DNA of 36,927 nucleotides, taken from the NCBI GenBank assembly GCA_902799385.1, contig CADCAK010000024.1, forward strand, positions 1 to 36,927, in the 5' to 3' direction. The notes below the pieces were generated by a model, which was not told where the DNA came from, did not search any database, and was given only the letters and a program-made list of their open reading frames with translations. Origin of the DNA: an uncultured bacterium. Lineage in GTDB: Bacteria > Verrucomicrobiota > Kiritimatiellia > RFP12 > UBA1067. Positions 15,704-22,823 of the stretch are shown here, one piece after another (within the stretch, counting starts at the first letter, position 1; every line of letters starts with the position of its first letter). The position numbers were made by a program, and so were the translations under genes.

Positions 15704-17575
15704 CTAACCCTGCTTTCCAAGCCTCACGCAGGCAATGCAGGCAGGCCCTATCGTCAGTTCGTAGAAGCCGTCGGCGACCTTGCCAGTCCCTGGCATGCGC
15801 CTAAAGCGACATCCGCTCTCAAGCCCGTCCGGCAAAAGCATCTCGGAAGCGACGACATTGTCGCGTCCGTTTGTCGGGATGCGGAACGTGCGCGGCTCTT
15901 TCGTCGAGAAGTTGTAGAACGTCATGTAGCGCGAGCCGTCCGGCGCGTCGGTGACGAAGGTGTCGTCGGGCAGTCCCTCGATTTCGGCGGGGACGCCGCC
16001 GACGTGGCCCTTCCAAAGGCGCATCGCCTCCCCGAGCGAGGTGAGGTGGCTTTCGAACGGCGTCACGTTGATCGCCTGTTCGTTGACCGCCTGGAAGTAG
16101 CAAACGCACTTGAGCCCTACCGCCTCCCAGTTGCGCATCATGCCCGTCAGCATCTTCGCGGCATAAAGCCCCTCCAGTATTCCCTCCTCGTGATACCACG
16201 AGTACCAAATGTTCCACTCGTCGTAGGAGATGCCGATCTCCTTAGGAAGCCGGGCACGGAACTTCCGCAGCGCTTCGATGGCCTTGTCCACGCCTTTGTC
16301 CATCCGGTCGTAGAGCTCGGTAGTGCTCTCGGGCGTAGAGAAGTCGAAGATTCCGGGATTGTCGTAGCGGTGGTATGAAACAATTGGCGCGACATTTGCC
16401 AGCGCCTTCGCGCTGTTCTCGATCCAGTCCGCGCCGCCGCCAGGATAGGGGCCGGACGACACGATGGTGAGCGAAGGATCGACCTTGAGCATCGCATCGG
16501 CATGGGGGCGCACCGTCTTTGCATAGCCCTTTGCGCCGTTCGGCCCTTCCATGTGCCCGTAGCCCATCTCGTTGCCGAGCGACCACAGCTTCACGCGCCC
16601 CCTGCACGCCTTCACCCAGTCGGCGGAATCCTCCGGATCCTCCCACGCCGCGTTGATGGTGAAGAACGGCTGCGCCCCGATTTCCTCGCACAAGGCGATG
16701 ATATCCTCCATCCCGATGTCGTTGGAATCATAACCGAGCGAGTGAGGATGCGTCTCCATCTCGCGATAGCTCTGCAACGGTGCGCGCTCGTCGGGATCGG
16801 CGATGAGGCCGTCGCACCAGCGGTACTCGCCCGCGAAGTTGCCGCCCGGCCAGCGGACGACCGACGTGCCGATGTCGCGCAGGTTCTCGACGACTTCAGC
16901 GCGCATCCCGTGGAAGTTATCCGCAGGCATCAGCGAAACGGCCCCGACGACGCCGTACTTCCTGCCCTTCACGCCGACGAATATCTCAGCCATCACGTTC
17001 TTGTCAGGCGTGAAGTCAATCGCAATCCTCTCCCACGACGCATTGTCCTTTGTGTTGACGGTGAACGCCCGCTCCGCAAGGACGCGCCCGCCCGCCTTTA
17101 CGCGCAGCACCATCGGCACGTCTTCGCCCGGATGGAACGACTGCACGACCGCCTTGAACGTGTGCGCGACCCCGCCACGCAGGGCGATGTCGCCCTGGCG
17201 TATGCCCGCTTCGCCGCCCGCGACAAGTCCGCCGATCACCTGCGAACGGCGTTCGTTCTGCCGATGCATGCGGGACTTCCCCTCATGGCGCGTACAAGTC
17301 CTGTTTGAGTGGTCGTAGAGGGCATGGGTTCCGTAGGCCTCCCACATCATCGCGACGCCGTTGCGCATCGGCTTGCCGGCGAACTTGCGGTTCTTCACGA
17401 GCTGAGCCGAAAGGCCGCCCTGCACCGCAGAGCGCGTGTGTTCGACGTTCTGCCCGAGTATAAACGCTGGGATAGGCTCCACCGCAAACGCCGAGGCCAT
17501 TGCCAAGCCAAGCGCGAAGCACCCCGCCGCGCCAGATATTGCGAGTCTTTTCATGATATGTCCAACCCTTTCCAT
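15704..17575 (-). CDS. Secreted GH51 alpha-L-arabinofuranosidase-like hydrolase
   Basis: 623 residues from the ATG at 17575 (MERVGHIMKRLAIS); an in-frame ATG at 17554 gives a tidier signal peptide ending ASAFA. HTRSAVQGGLSAQLVKNRKF is the GH51 N-terminus, then a carbohydrate-binding-like beta-sandwich (about 110-215) and a (beta/alpha)8 barrel: SVVRWPGGNFAGEYRW, then WSLGNEMGYGHM with acid/base E336 and SYDEWNIWY with nucleophile E453; the C-terminal beta-sandwich follows. The family releases arabinofuranose from arabinoxylan or arabinan by a retaining mechanism. It is divergent from the XylR-type regulator and shares its promoter region, which supports control by arabinose- or xylose-containing glycans. 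The earlier start lies seven bases after the -10 and would be leaderless. Confidence 0.85.
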   Translation of the reverse strand: MERVGHIMKRLAISGAAGCFALGLAMASAFAVEPIPAFILGQNVEHTRSAVQGGLSAQLVKNRKFAGKPMRNGVAMMWEAYGTHALYDHSNRTCTRHEGKSRMHRQNERRSQVIGGLVAGGEAGIRQGDIALRGGVAHTFKAVVQSFHPGEDVPMVLRVKAGGRVLAERAFTVNTKDNASWERIAIDFTPDKNVMAEIFVGVKGRKYGVVGAVSLMPADNFHGMRAEVVENLRDIGTSVVRWPGGNFAGEYRWCDGLIADPDERAPLQSYREMETHPHSLGYDSNDIGMEDIIALCEEIGAQPFFTINAAWEDPEDSADWVKACRGRVKLWSLGNEMGYGHMEGPNGAKGYAKTVRPHADAMLKVDPSLTIVSSGPYPGGGADWIENSAKALANVAPIVSYHRYDNPGIFDFSTPESTTELYDRMDKGVDKAIEALRKFRARLPKEIGISYDEWNIWYSWYHEEGILEGLYAAKMLTGMMRNWEAVGLKCVCYFQAVNEQAINVTPFESHLTSLGEAMRLWKGHVGGVPAEIEGLPDDTFVTDAPDGSRYMTFYNFSTKEPRTFRIPTNGRDNVVASEMLLPDGLESGCRFRRMPGTGKVADGFYELTIGPACIACVRLGKQG

Positions 17576-17661
17576 ATCCAGTATTATATCAAATCTTCGC
17601 TCTTTATTACCAGTGTTCGGTTTCGCACCATCTTGGCAAAGAATATGGTATAATTCCCGAC
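17576..17661. promoter_or_regulatory. Divergent GH51/xylR promoter region with shared XylR-type site
   Basis: Minus-strand TATAAT (17583-17588) ends seven bases before the GH51 ATG; plus-strand extended -10 TGGTATAAT (17649-17654) ends seven bases before the xylR ATG. Neither has a good -35. GTTTCGCACCATCTTGGCAA (17620-17639) covers the -35 region of the regulator gene, fitting autorepression, and sits 31 bp upstream of the GH51 -10, fitting activation. No second half-site at 22 bp is evident here. Confidence 0.65.
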
Positions 17662-18819
17662 ATGCGAAGACAACGTAGAGCTTTCAGCGTCATGGCAGCT
17701 TTCGAGCTTTCGGCCGAAGCCGGGCGGCGCAAGATCTCGGGGCTTTACCGGTTCCTGTCCGAAGGTCACGACTGGAACCTGATCCTGCTTCGCTCTGCGG
17801 AACAGCTTACGGCGGAAAGAATCGAGCAGGCCGCAAGGCAGGGAATTGACGGATTCCTCGTCGGCATGCCCGAAAGCGACGAGATGCACAAGCGTCACAA
17901 GATGTTAGGCATCCCGACCGTATTCATAGACTACCCCGACAAGGCGCTGGAGCGCGGCTTCCAGAGATGCGCGTTCGTGTTCGACGACGACCGTGCGCTT
18001 GGCTCCGTCGCAGTGCGCCACTTCAGGACGCAGGGAAAGTTCAAGAGCTACGGCTATGCGGAGGCGGACACCATGCGCCCATGGAACACCGAGCGAGGCA
18101 AGAGCTTCATGTCGGGAATGGCCGCGCACGGCATGAACGTCAACGTGCTGAAACGCACCGACACCCGCCCTGTCGAGGAAATCGCCGCATGGCTTGCGGA
18201 CCTTCCGCGTCCGGCGGGCGTGCTTGCAGCGTTCGACGACGTTGCGCGGGTGCTGCTTGAGGCGTGCCGCAGGGCAAAGCTGAAAGTGCCGGAGGAAGTC
18301 GCGGTGCTGGGAGTCGGGAACGACCCGCTTATCTGCGAACACACCACGCCGCCGCTGTCGAGCGTCGTCCCCCGATTTGAGGATGAGAGCTACCGCGCAG
18401 CGAGGGAACTGCAGGCGATGATGCTTTCCAACCGGCCACCGCAGCGCAGGGAATTCGCGTTCGGCGCAAACGGAGTGGAGGAGCGCAAAAGCACGGCGAA
18501 GACGCACCAAGGCGGCGCGCTCGTGCAGCGCGGCCTCGCGTTCATCGCCGAAAACGTCCTTTCGGGGATAACCGTCTCGGACGTCGTGCAGCACCTGAAC
18601 ACGTCGTGGCGGCTCGCCGACCTGCGCTTCAAGGAGGTGACGGGCGCGACAATACAGTCGGCCATCATCGATGCGCGGCTTGAAAAAGTGAAGCAGATGC
18701 TGTCAGAAACCGACATGCGCGTCTCGGACATCGCCCAGCGCTGCGGATGCGAGCCCGGCGCTCTGCGCAACCTCTTCCGCCGTCACTTCGGCGTCTCGAT
18801 GCGCGACTGGCGCGAGTAG
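17662..18819 (+). CDS. XylR-type transcriptional regulator (periplasmic-binding-like sensor plus AraC HTH)
   Basis: 385 residues and the only clear plus-strand gene. Residues 8-270 form a LacI/GalR-like ligand domain: RKISGLYRFLSEGHDWNL, GIDGFLVGMP, IPTVFIDYPD, AAFDDVARVLLEACRRA and VAVLGVGNDPLICEHTTPPLSSV. Residues about 285-385 are an AraC/XylS double helix-turn-helix, ending MRVSDIAQRCGCEPGALRNLFRRHFGVSMRDWRE. This is the architecture of E. coli XylR, which activates pentose genes by binding direct repeats. There is no N-terminal HTH, so it is not a LacI protein. The ATG lies seven bases after the -10 with no ribosome binding site, predicting a leaderless mRNA. Its 3' end overlaps the convergent membrane-protein gene by 37 bases. 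Ligand (xylose, arabinose or other) is not known. Confidence 0.85.
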   Translation: MRRQRRAFSVMAAFELSAEAGRRKISGLYRFLSEGHDWNLILLRSAEQLTAERIEQAARQGIDGFLVGMPESDEMHKRHKMLGIPTVFIDYPDKALERGFQRCAFVFDDDRALGSVAVRHFRTQGKFKSYGYAEADTMRPWNTERGKSFMSGMAAHGMNVNVLKRTDTRPVEEIAAWLADLPRPAGVLAAFDDVARVLLEACRRAKLKVPEEVAVLGVGNDPLICEHTTPPLSSVVPRFEDESYRAARELQAMMLSNRPPQRREFAFGANGVEERKSTAKTHQGGALVQRGLAFIAENVLSGITVSDVVQHLNTSWRLADLRFKEVTGATIQSAIIDARLEKVKQMLSETDMRVSDIAQRCGCEPGALRNLFRRHFGVSMRDWRE

Positions 18820-19061
18820 CGGATGTAGAGCGCAAGGTCGGTCGCGACGAGCGCCATGTCGACGAGGTACACGAAGCACAGCCACAGTTTCGTGCCCTCG
18901 ACCAGGTGCGCGGCTATGCCGCATGCGTAGCCGAAGAGGACTATGAGCATGAAGTACGGCGACTTGCCGTCCACGCGCTTCGCCCTGTAGGTGCGCCAGA
19001 TCGCGAACGGCCACGAAAAGCCGAACGCGAAAAGCATCGCAAACTCCAGTATCTCGGACAT
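18783..19061 (-). CDS. Small SemiSWEET/PQ-loop-like membrane protein
   Basis: 92 residues with three predicted membrane helices (about 5-22, 37-54, 60-82). FGFSWPFAIWRTYRAKRVDGKSPYF, read in two parts, carries the Pro-containing first helix and the basic loop followed by KS-P that mark an uncharacterised branch of PQ-loop proteins; true SemiSWEETs of similar size are sugar transporters that work as dimers. The typical PQ pair is replaced by WP. It lies 19 bp after the M24 peptidase gene and is probably the last gene of that operon. Function as a transporter is only a possibility. Confidence 0.62.
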   Translation of the reverse strand: MSEILEFAMLFAFGFSWPFAIWRTYRAKRVDGKSPYFMLIVLFGYACGIAAHLVEGTKLWLCFVYLVDMALVATDLALYIRYSRQSRIETPK

Positions 19062-19080
19062 CGCAATCCGGCGCGGCCGC

Positions 19081-20085
19081 CTACTTTGCGCTCTTCGTGA
19101 GGACCTCGCAGCCTGTCTCGGTGACGAGCACGAGGTCCTCTATCCTGACGCCGAGGTTCCCCTCAAGGTATATCCCGGGCTCTATCGTCACGAACATCCC
19201 CGGCTTCAGGATCCAGTCGGACTTCTTCGACGCGTTCGGCGCCTCGTGGACCTCAAGCCCTACGCCGTGCCCGAGGGAATGGCCGAAGCACTTCCCGAAG
19301 CCGCCCTTCGCTATGACGTCGCGCGCGACCTTGTCGAGCGCCTTGCCGGAAACGCCCGGCTTCACCGCCGCAATCGCCGCGAGGTTGGCTTCGAGGACGA
19401 GCGCATATATCTTCCTGTACATCGGCGACGGACGCTTCGGCAGCAGGTTCCGCGTCATGTCGGAGCAGTAGCCGTCGAGCTTCACGCCCATGTCGACGAG
19501 GACTGGCGACTTGCCGTCCCACGCGGTATCGTCCGGGACATGGTGGCACTCCGCAGCGTTTGCGCCGACGCAGACAATCGTCGAGAACGCCTCGCCCTCG
19601 CCGCGCTCGAACATCATCGACCTTATGACGCCGGCCATCTCGCGCTCGGTCATCCCCGCCTTGAACCTGCGCGACGCGTCGCGCCATATCTCGTCGTTGA
19701 GCCGCACCGCCGCGCGCATCCTCTCGATCTCGGCGGGCGTCTTCACCGCGCGGCGCTTGGCGAGGTCGCGCGTGACGTCCTCGAACTTCGCGCGGGGGAG
19801 AATCTTCTTGAGCTTTTCGAACTCGGCGACAGAAATCGCCTTCTCGAAGCCGATGCGGCGCGACGAGGCGCCCTTCCCGCCCCACATCCGCACGAGGTCG
19901 CTCTTCATGCGCTTCACGTCGCGGACCTTGAGGCCGGGCGCAACGCGGTGCACCATCGGGATGTAGCGGAAATCCGTGTAGAGCACCGGCTCGCCGCCGT
20001 CGGGCACCGCCACCCATGCCTCGTCGCACTCTACACCTGTAATCGCGCGGACATTTGCCGCAGTTCTCAGTATTGCGTTTTTCAT
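19081..20085 (-). CDS. M24-family aminopeptidase P-like (Xaa-Pro) peptidase
   Basis: 334 residues. An N-terminal creatinase-like domain (1-115) precedes a pita-bread metallopeptidase domain. All five expected metal ligands are visible: D198 in LVDMGVKLDG, D209 in YCSDMTR, H273 in GHSLGHGVGLEVHE, E302 in VTIEPGIY and E316 in GVRIEDLVLV. HHVPDDTAW includes a further active-site His. The family removes the N-terminal residue before proline and is usually cytoplasmic; no signal peptide is seen. Its ATG overlaps the stop of the TadE-like gene (TTATGA), so it is translationally coupled to a pseudopilin operon, an odd setting. Confidence 0.85.
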   Translation of the reverse strand: MKNAILRTAANVRAITGVECDEAWVAVPDGGEPVLYTDFRYIPMVHRVAPGLKVRDVKRMKSDLVRMWGGKGASSRRIGFEKAISVAEFEKLKKILPRAKFEDVTRDLAKRRAVKTPAEIERMRAAVRLNDEIWRDASRRFKAGMTEREMAGVIRSMMFERGEGEAFSTIVCVGANAAECHHVPDDTAWDGKSPVLVDMGVKLDGYCSDMTRNLLPKRPSPMYRKIYALVLEANLAAIAAVKPGVSGKALDKVARDVIAKGGFGKCFGHSLGHGVGLEVHEAPNASKKSDWILKPGMFVTIEPGIYLEGNLGVRIEDLVLVTETGCEVLTKSAK

Positions 20086-20480
20086 AAGTCAAGACCCGAC
20101 ATAGCGGGAATGTGTACTTCTTCCTTTACCTCCACCTCGGACGAGCCGAAGACATACTCGGCAGCAAAAGGCTCAACCACCATGGCGTCGCGCTCGCGCC
20201 GCGAGGCGTATGACTCGGCGCCGCCGATGGCGGTCAGCGCGTCCCGCCCAGCATCGGCCCTTATGACGCGCTGGATCGCGAGCGAGCGGAGGATGTAGTC
20301 CGCAAAGCCGAGGAGCGCGGAAAGGACGAGCGCGAGCGCGAACATGCCGAGCGCGAGCTCCACAAAGGCCTGACCCTTATATCCAAGTCTCCGAGCCACG
20401 GAGCGAGTGAGTAAGGGCGCATGCCCGCACGGAACGAACGTAGTGGCGAGCTCCTTAATGCCCATGGCTTGTCCCCCCAT
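20082..20480 (-). CDS. TadE-like minor pseudopilin with unusual leader
   Basis: 132 residues from the ATG at 20480; an ATG at 20465 with GGGGGGAC before it is an equal or better start. The core KGQAFVELALGMFALALVLS is a prepilin signal: a basic residue, G, then Glu at +5 and a hydrophobic helix, as in TadE-type minor pilins cleaved by a prepilin peptidase. The 25 residues before it (ELATTFVPCGHAPLLTRSVA and on) are unlike a prepilin leader and come from a repeat-like DNA segment. The rest (IRADAGRDALTAIGGAESY onward) is soluble. It overlaps the TadG-like gene upstream and the peptidase gene downstream. Confidence 0.65.
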   Translation of the reverse strand: MGGQAMGIKELATTFVPCGHAPLLTRSVARRLGYKGQAFVELALGMFALALVLSALLGFADYILRSLAIQRVIRADAGRDALTAIGGAESYASRRERDAMVVEPFAAEYVFGSSEVEVKEEVHIPAMSGLDL

Positions 20481-21858
20481 GGCCCCCGCCGCCGCCCGTT
20501 CCTCGGACGCAAGTGCCGGAGTTGTACTTCAGCCAGCGGATGCCGCCGTCGCGGAACGACTTGCGCTCCCACGTCTGTAACTGAAGGCAGTAGAAGCACC
20601 CCTGAGCGTCCTTAGGCCCGTGCGCGAGATATCGCGGCAGATGCCTGCGCACGTGCGTCACCCAGCCGTAGTCCGCCGTCGCAAGGTCCTCGCCGCCGAC
20701 GGAGTCGAGCGGCACGAGGCGGACGTCCGAGAAGCACGGGACGACAAACGACTTGAACGCCGTCGCCGCATCGACCTCGCCCTCCATGTTCAAGACCGTG
20801 CCGAACGGCTTCGCGCCCGCCGCCCACGTCACGTCCGAAGTCGAGTCGAGCGCCACCGACCCGACGCCCTTCACGCACCTGCACACGGCAGCGCAACCAC
20901 GCACGTTGTACTCCGGCTTGACCTCGCCGACAAGCGGGAACTCGCCGTCGTCGCCGGCGAGCGCAAGCCCGTTGAACCAGCGCCCCCAGCCGCCGCTCTC
21001 AAAAAGAAACCACACCTGGTCGGCGTTCGTGAGGACTGACGACTCGGCAAGCAGCCGCTGCGGAATCTCGCCTTCGCCGTAGACACGACAGATGCGCTGT
21101 ATCTCGTTGGTGGAGAGAAGGTCGGTTATCGCGCCCTTCCATGCGCGGACGTGGAGGCTGAATATCTCGCTGTTGTCCATCGAATCCTCGTCGCGCGCAG
21201 GCAGCGGCGTCCAGTCGAGGTAGGACGAATAACCGTCGAGCAGCGCCTTGCCGTACCAGTGGAACCAGCACCAGTTCTCGCTCGCTATCGCCTGGTAGAA
21301 TGCCCTCTTGAGAAGGTAGTGCCCCCCCTGCGCACCGTAGAACTCGACGTTGTCGGGGCCGCACGCGAGGCCTTCGCCGACGACGCCCTCTATCGCGGCG
21401 GCGTAGTCGGCCCATGCGCCCGGGAACGGCTCGGGATACGGCTCGCCCCCCTCGTTTGCGCCGCCCGAGTAGACGAGCCGTATGTCCTCGACGTGCCCGC
21501 GCAGTATCTCGCCGAACTCGTCGCGCACCTCCATGCCGTTCTTCTTCGCGGCGCGGTTCGCGAGCCTAAGCGCCTCGACGGGGCCCAAGAGCGCGATGCG
21601 GCGCTGCTCCATGACGATTTCCCCGCACCTGCCGACGTCGTCCTGCGCGGCGGCAGCGAGATGGGCGACGTTGAGCCTGCCGATGTCGTTGAGCAGCCGC
21701 CCCTGCCCGCGCGCGGCGGCGAGCGCGGCCGCGTCGCCCCCATTCTGGACGCGGTTCTTGCCGCGCACCATCCCGAACACGTCCACGTCGAGAAGCGCCA
21801 GCAGGAACAGCGCGACGAGCACCATGAGAAGGTATATGGCGACCTGTCCGCGTTTCAT
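20455..21858 (-). CDS. TadG-like pilus-assembly protein
   Basis: 467 residues. MKRGQVAIYLLMVLVALFLL is a short basic leader plus one membrane helix; the following LDVDVFGMVRGKNRVQNGGDAAALAAA is the classic TadG/DUF2134 stretch (DxxxxxxxRxxxQNAADAAALAA). About 390 residues of predicted extracellular domain follow, with eight or more Cys and many Trp, of unknown fold, and the protein ends in a Gly/His-rich tail (GGGGGHGGTSHGH). Tad proteins build Flp-type pili used for adhesion. It starts one base after the stop of the TadE-like gene. No TadA ATPase, secretin or prepilin peptidase is in the window. Confidence 0.7.
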   Translation of the reverse strand: MKRGQVAIYLLMVLVALFLLALLDVDVFGMVRGKNRVQNGGDAAALAAARGQGRLLNDIGRLNVAHLAAAAQDDVGRCGEIVMEQRRIALLGPVEALRLANRAAKKNGMEVRDEFGEILRGHVEDIRLVYSGGANEGGEPYPEPFPGAWADYAAAIEGVVGEGLACGPDNVEFYGAQGGHYLLKRAFYQAIASENWCWFHWYGKALLDGYSSYLDWTPLPARDEDSMDNSEIFSLHVRAWKGAITDLLSTNEIQRICRVYGEGEIPQRLLAESSVLTNADQVWFLFESGGWGRWFNGLALAGDDGEFPLVGEVKPEYNVRGCAAVCRCVKGVGSVALDSTSDVTWAAGAKPFGTVLNMEGEVDAATAFKSFVVPCFSDVRLVPLDSVGGEDLATADYGWVTHVRRHLPRYLAHGPKDAQGCFYCLQLQTWERKSFRDGGIRWLKYNSGTCVRGTGGGGGHGGTSHGH

Positions 21859-21859
21859 G

Positions 21860-22369
21860 TCACAGCCCGCCGTCGTTCATGTATAGTGGAAAGTGAGACT
21901 CGATGCGCGACTCGCCGACAAGCTCGACCGTGCCGGAGCCCCCGTCTTCGCCCAGGCCGAAGCGCGGCGCATCTACCGCTATGCGTGCGGACGCGACAGG
22001 GCTGACGCCGCCGCCTGAATCGATCCGCGCGTCCATCGCCCCCCAGCGCTCGTACTCAAGGACTCCGCGCGCCATCGCCTCGTGCTCGGTCGCCATGTAG
22101 ATCGGCACGAGCGACGACTCGTCGTATTCGCCCCCCTCGGGCCATAGGCGGCGACCGGCGACCGGTATCGTCGCCACGCGCGCCGACTTGAGGCACATCC
22201 ACCTGTTTAAGCCGACAGCCTTGGCGCGCGCGGCACGGGCCGCCGCATGGTCGAGGAGAATTTTCGTCGTGAGCATGTGCTCGACCCGGAACACGACGAT
22301 GAACGCAACGGTGACGAAGAGGACGGCGAGAGCCGTCTCCAGCATCGCCTGCCCTCGGCGGAAGGACAT
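21860..22369 (-). CDS. TadE-like minor pseudopilin
   Basis: 169 residues. MSFRRGQAMLETALAVLFVTV is a prepilin-type start: basic leader ending in G, Glu at +5 of the mature part and a hydrophobic helix. The stretch DHAAARAARAKAVGLNR is typical of TadE proteins. The remaining 120 residues are extracytoplasmic. It starts 12 bp after the Flp-like gene and is followed without a gap by the TadG-like gene, as in tad loci. Confidence 0.72.
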   Translation of the reverse strand: MSFRRGQAMLETALAVLFVTVAFIVVFRVEHMLTTKILLDHAAARAARAKAVGLNRWMCLKSARVATIPVAGRRLWPEGGEYDESSLVPIYMATEHEAMARGVLEYERWGAMDARIDSGGGVSPVASARIAVDAPRFGLGEDGGSGTVELVGESRIESHFPLYMNDGGL

Positions 22370-22381
22370 GAAGCCGCTCCC

Positions 22382-22609
22382 TCAGTCTTCGCCGAGCTGC
22401 TTCAGCGAGCCTTCGTTTATCGAATCGGCTGCGGACTTCGCCTTGTTGCCTTCCTCTTCGGAAAGCACGCTTGCGGCGCCTGCGGCCTTCTTGCCGATCG
22501 CGCGGCTCAGGTACGTGAACACCGCGATAAGCGAGACTGCGATAAGGCACACGATAATGATGTACTCAACCATCGTCTGGCCTTTTCTTAGCGCTTTCAT
22601 CATTTTCAC
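22382..22609 (-). CDS. Flp-type pilin
   Basis: 75 residues. MKMMKALRKGQTMVEYIIIV has the Flp leader (basic, ending RKG), cleavage before Q-T-M-V-E-Y with Glu at +5 and Tyr at +6, as in Flp major pilins, then a hydrophobic helix and a polar helical tail. Flp pilins of 50-80 residues form the Tad pilus fibre. AAAGGA lies upstream of the ATG. It follows the 51-residue pilin gene by 12 bp. Confidence 0.75.
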   Translation of the reverse strand: MKMMKALRKGQTMVEYIIIVCLIAVSLIAVFTYLSRAIGKKAAGAASVLSEEEGNKAKSAADSINEGSLKQLGED

Positions 22610-22621
22610 CGTTCCTTTCGT

Positions 22622-22777
22622 TCAGGGATAGTCGGAACCGACGAGGCTCTCGGTTCTCGCGACGCTCTTCCGCGCTGCCGCGACGACATGCCACATGGCA
22701 CCGACCACGACGAGAAGCGCACACAGCGCAAGCACGTACTCGACGGCCGCCTGCCCTTTCCTGCCGCGTATTCCCAT
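22622..22777 (-). CDS. Very small Flp/TadE-like pilin (51 residues)
   Basis: Starting at the ATG at 22777 the product is MGIRGRKGQAAVEYVLALCA followed by LLVVVGAMWHVVAAARKSVA and a short polar tail ending SDYP. RKGQAAVEY is a clear Flp-type cleavage site with Glu/Tyr at +5/+6, and almost all of the remainder is a single hydrophobic helix, so this is near the minimum for a pilin. TATAAT lies six bases before the ATG and there is no Shine-Dalgarno, predicting a leaderless mRNA. It is the first gene of the pilin operon. Confidence 0.7.
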   Translation of the reverse strand: MGIRGRKGQAAVEYVLALCALLVVVGAMWHVVAAARKSVARTESLVGSDYP

Positions 22778-22783
22778 GTGCGC

Positions 22784-22789
22784 ATTATA
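22784..22789 (-). promoter_or_regulatory. -10 box of the pilin operon
   Basis: Minus-strand TGCTATAAT extended -10 (TATAAT at 22784-22789), six bases from the ATG at 22777. It directly follows the T run of the metallophosphatase terminator, so the two transcription units are tightly packed. No clear -35 is seen. Confidence 0.55.
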
Positions 22790-22791
22790 GC

Positions 22792-22818
22792 AAAAATCCG
22801 TCCGCAGCGGGCGGATTT
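22792..22818 (-). terminator. Rho-independent terminator of the metallophosphatase gene
   Basis: On the minus strand AAATCCGCCCGC pairs with GCGGACGGATTT (one G-T pair) and is followed by a T run. It begins six bases after the stop at 22824. Confidence 0.7.
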
Positions 22819-22823
22819 CCGCC

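Noticed and set aside
18991..20298. Long plus-strand frame over the M24 peptidase and TadE-like genes
   Set aside because: Antisense shadow; it is rich in Arg/Leu/His, lacks motifs, and the minus-strand peptidase has all metal ligands.
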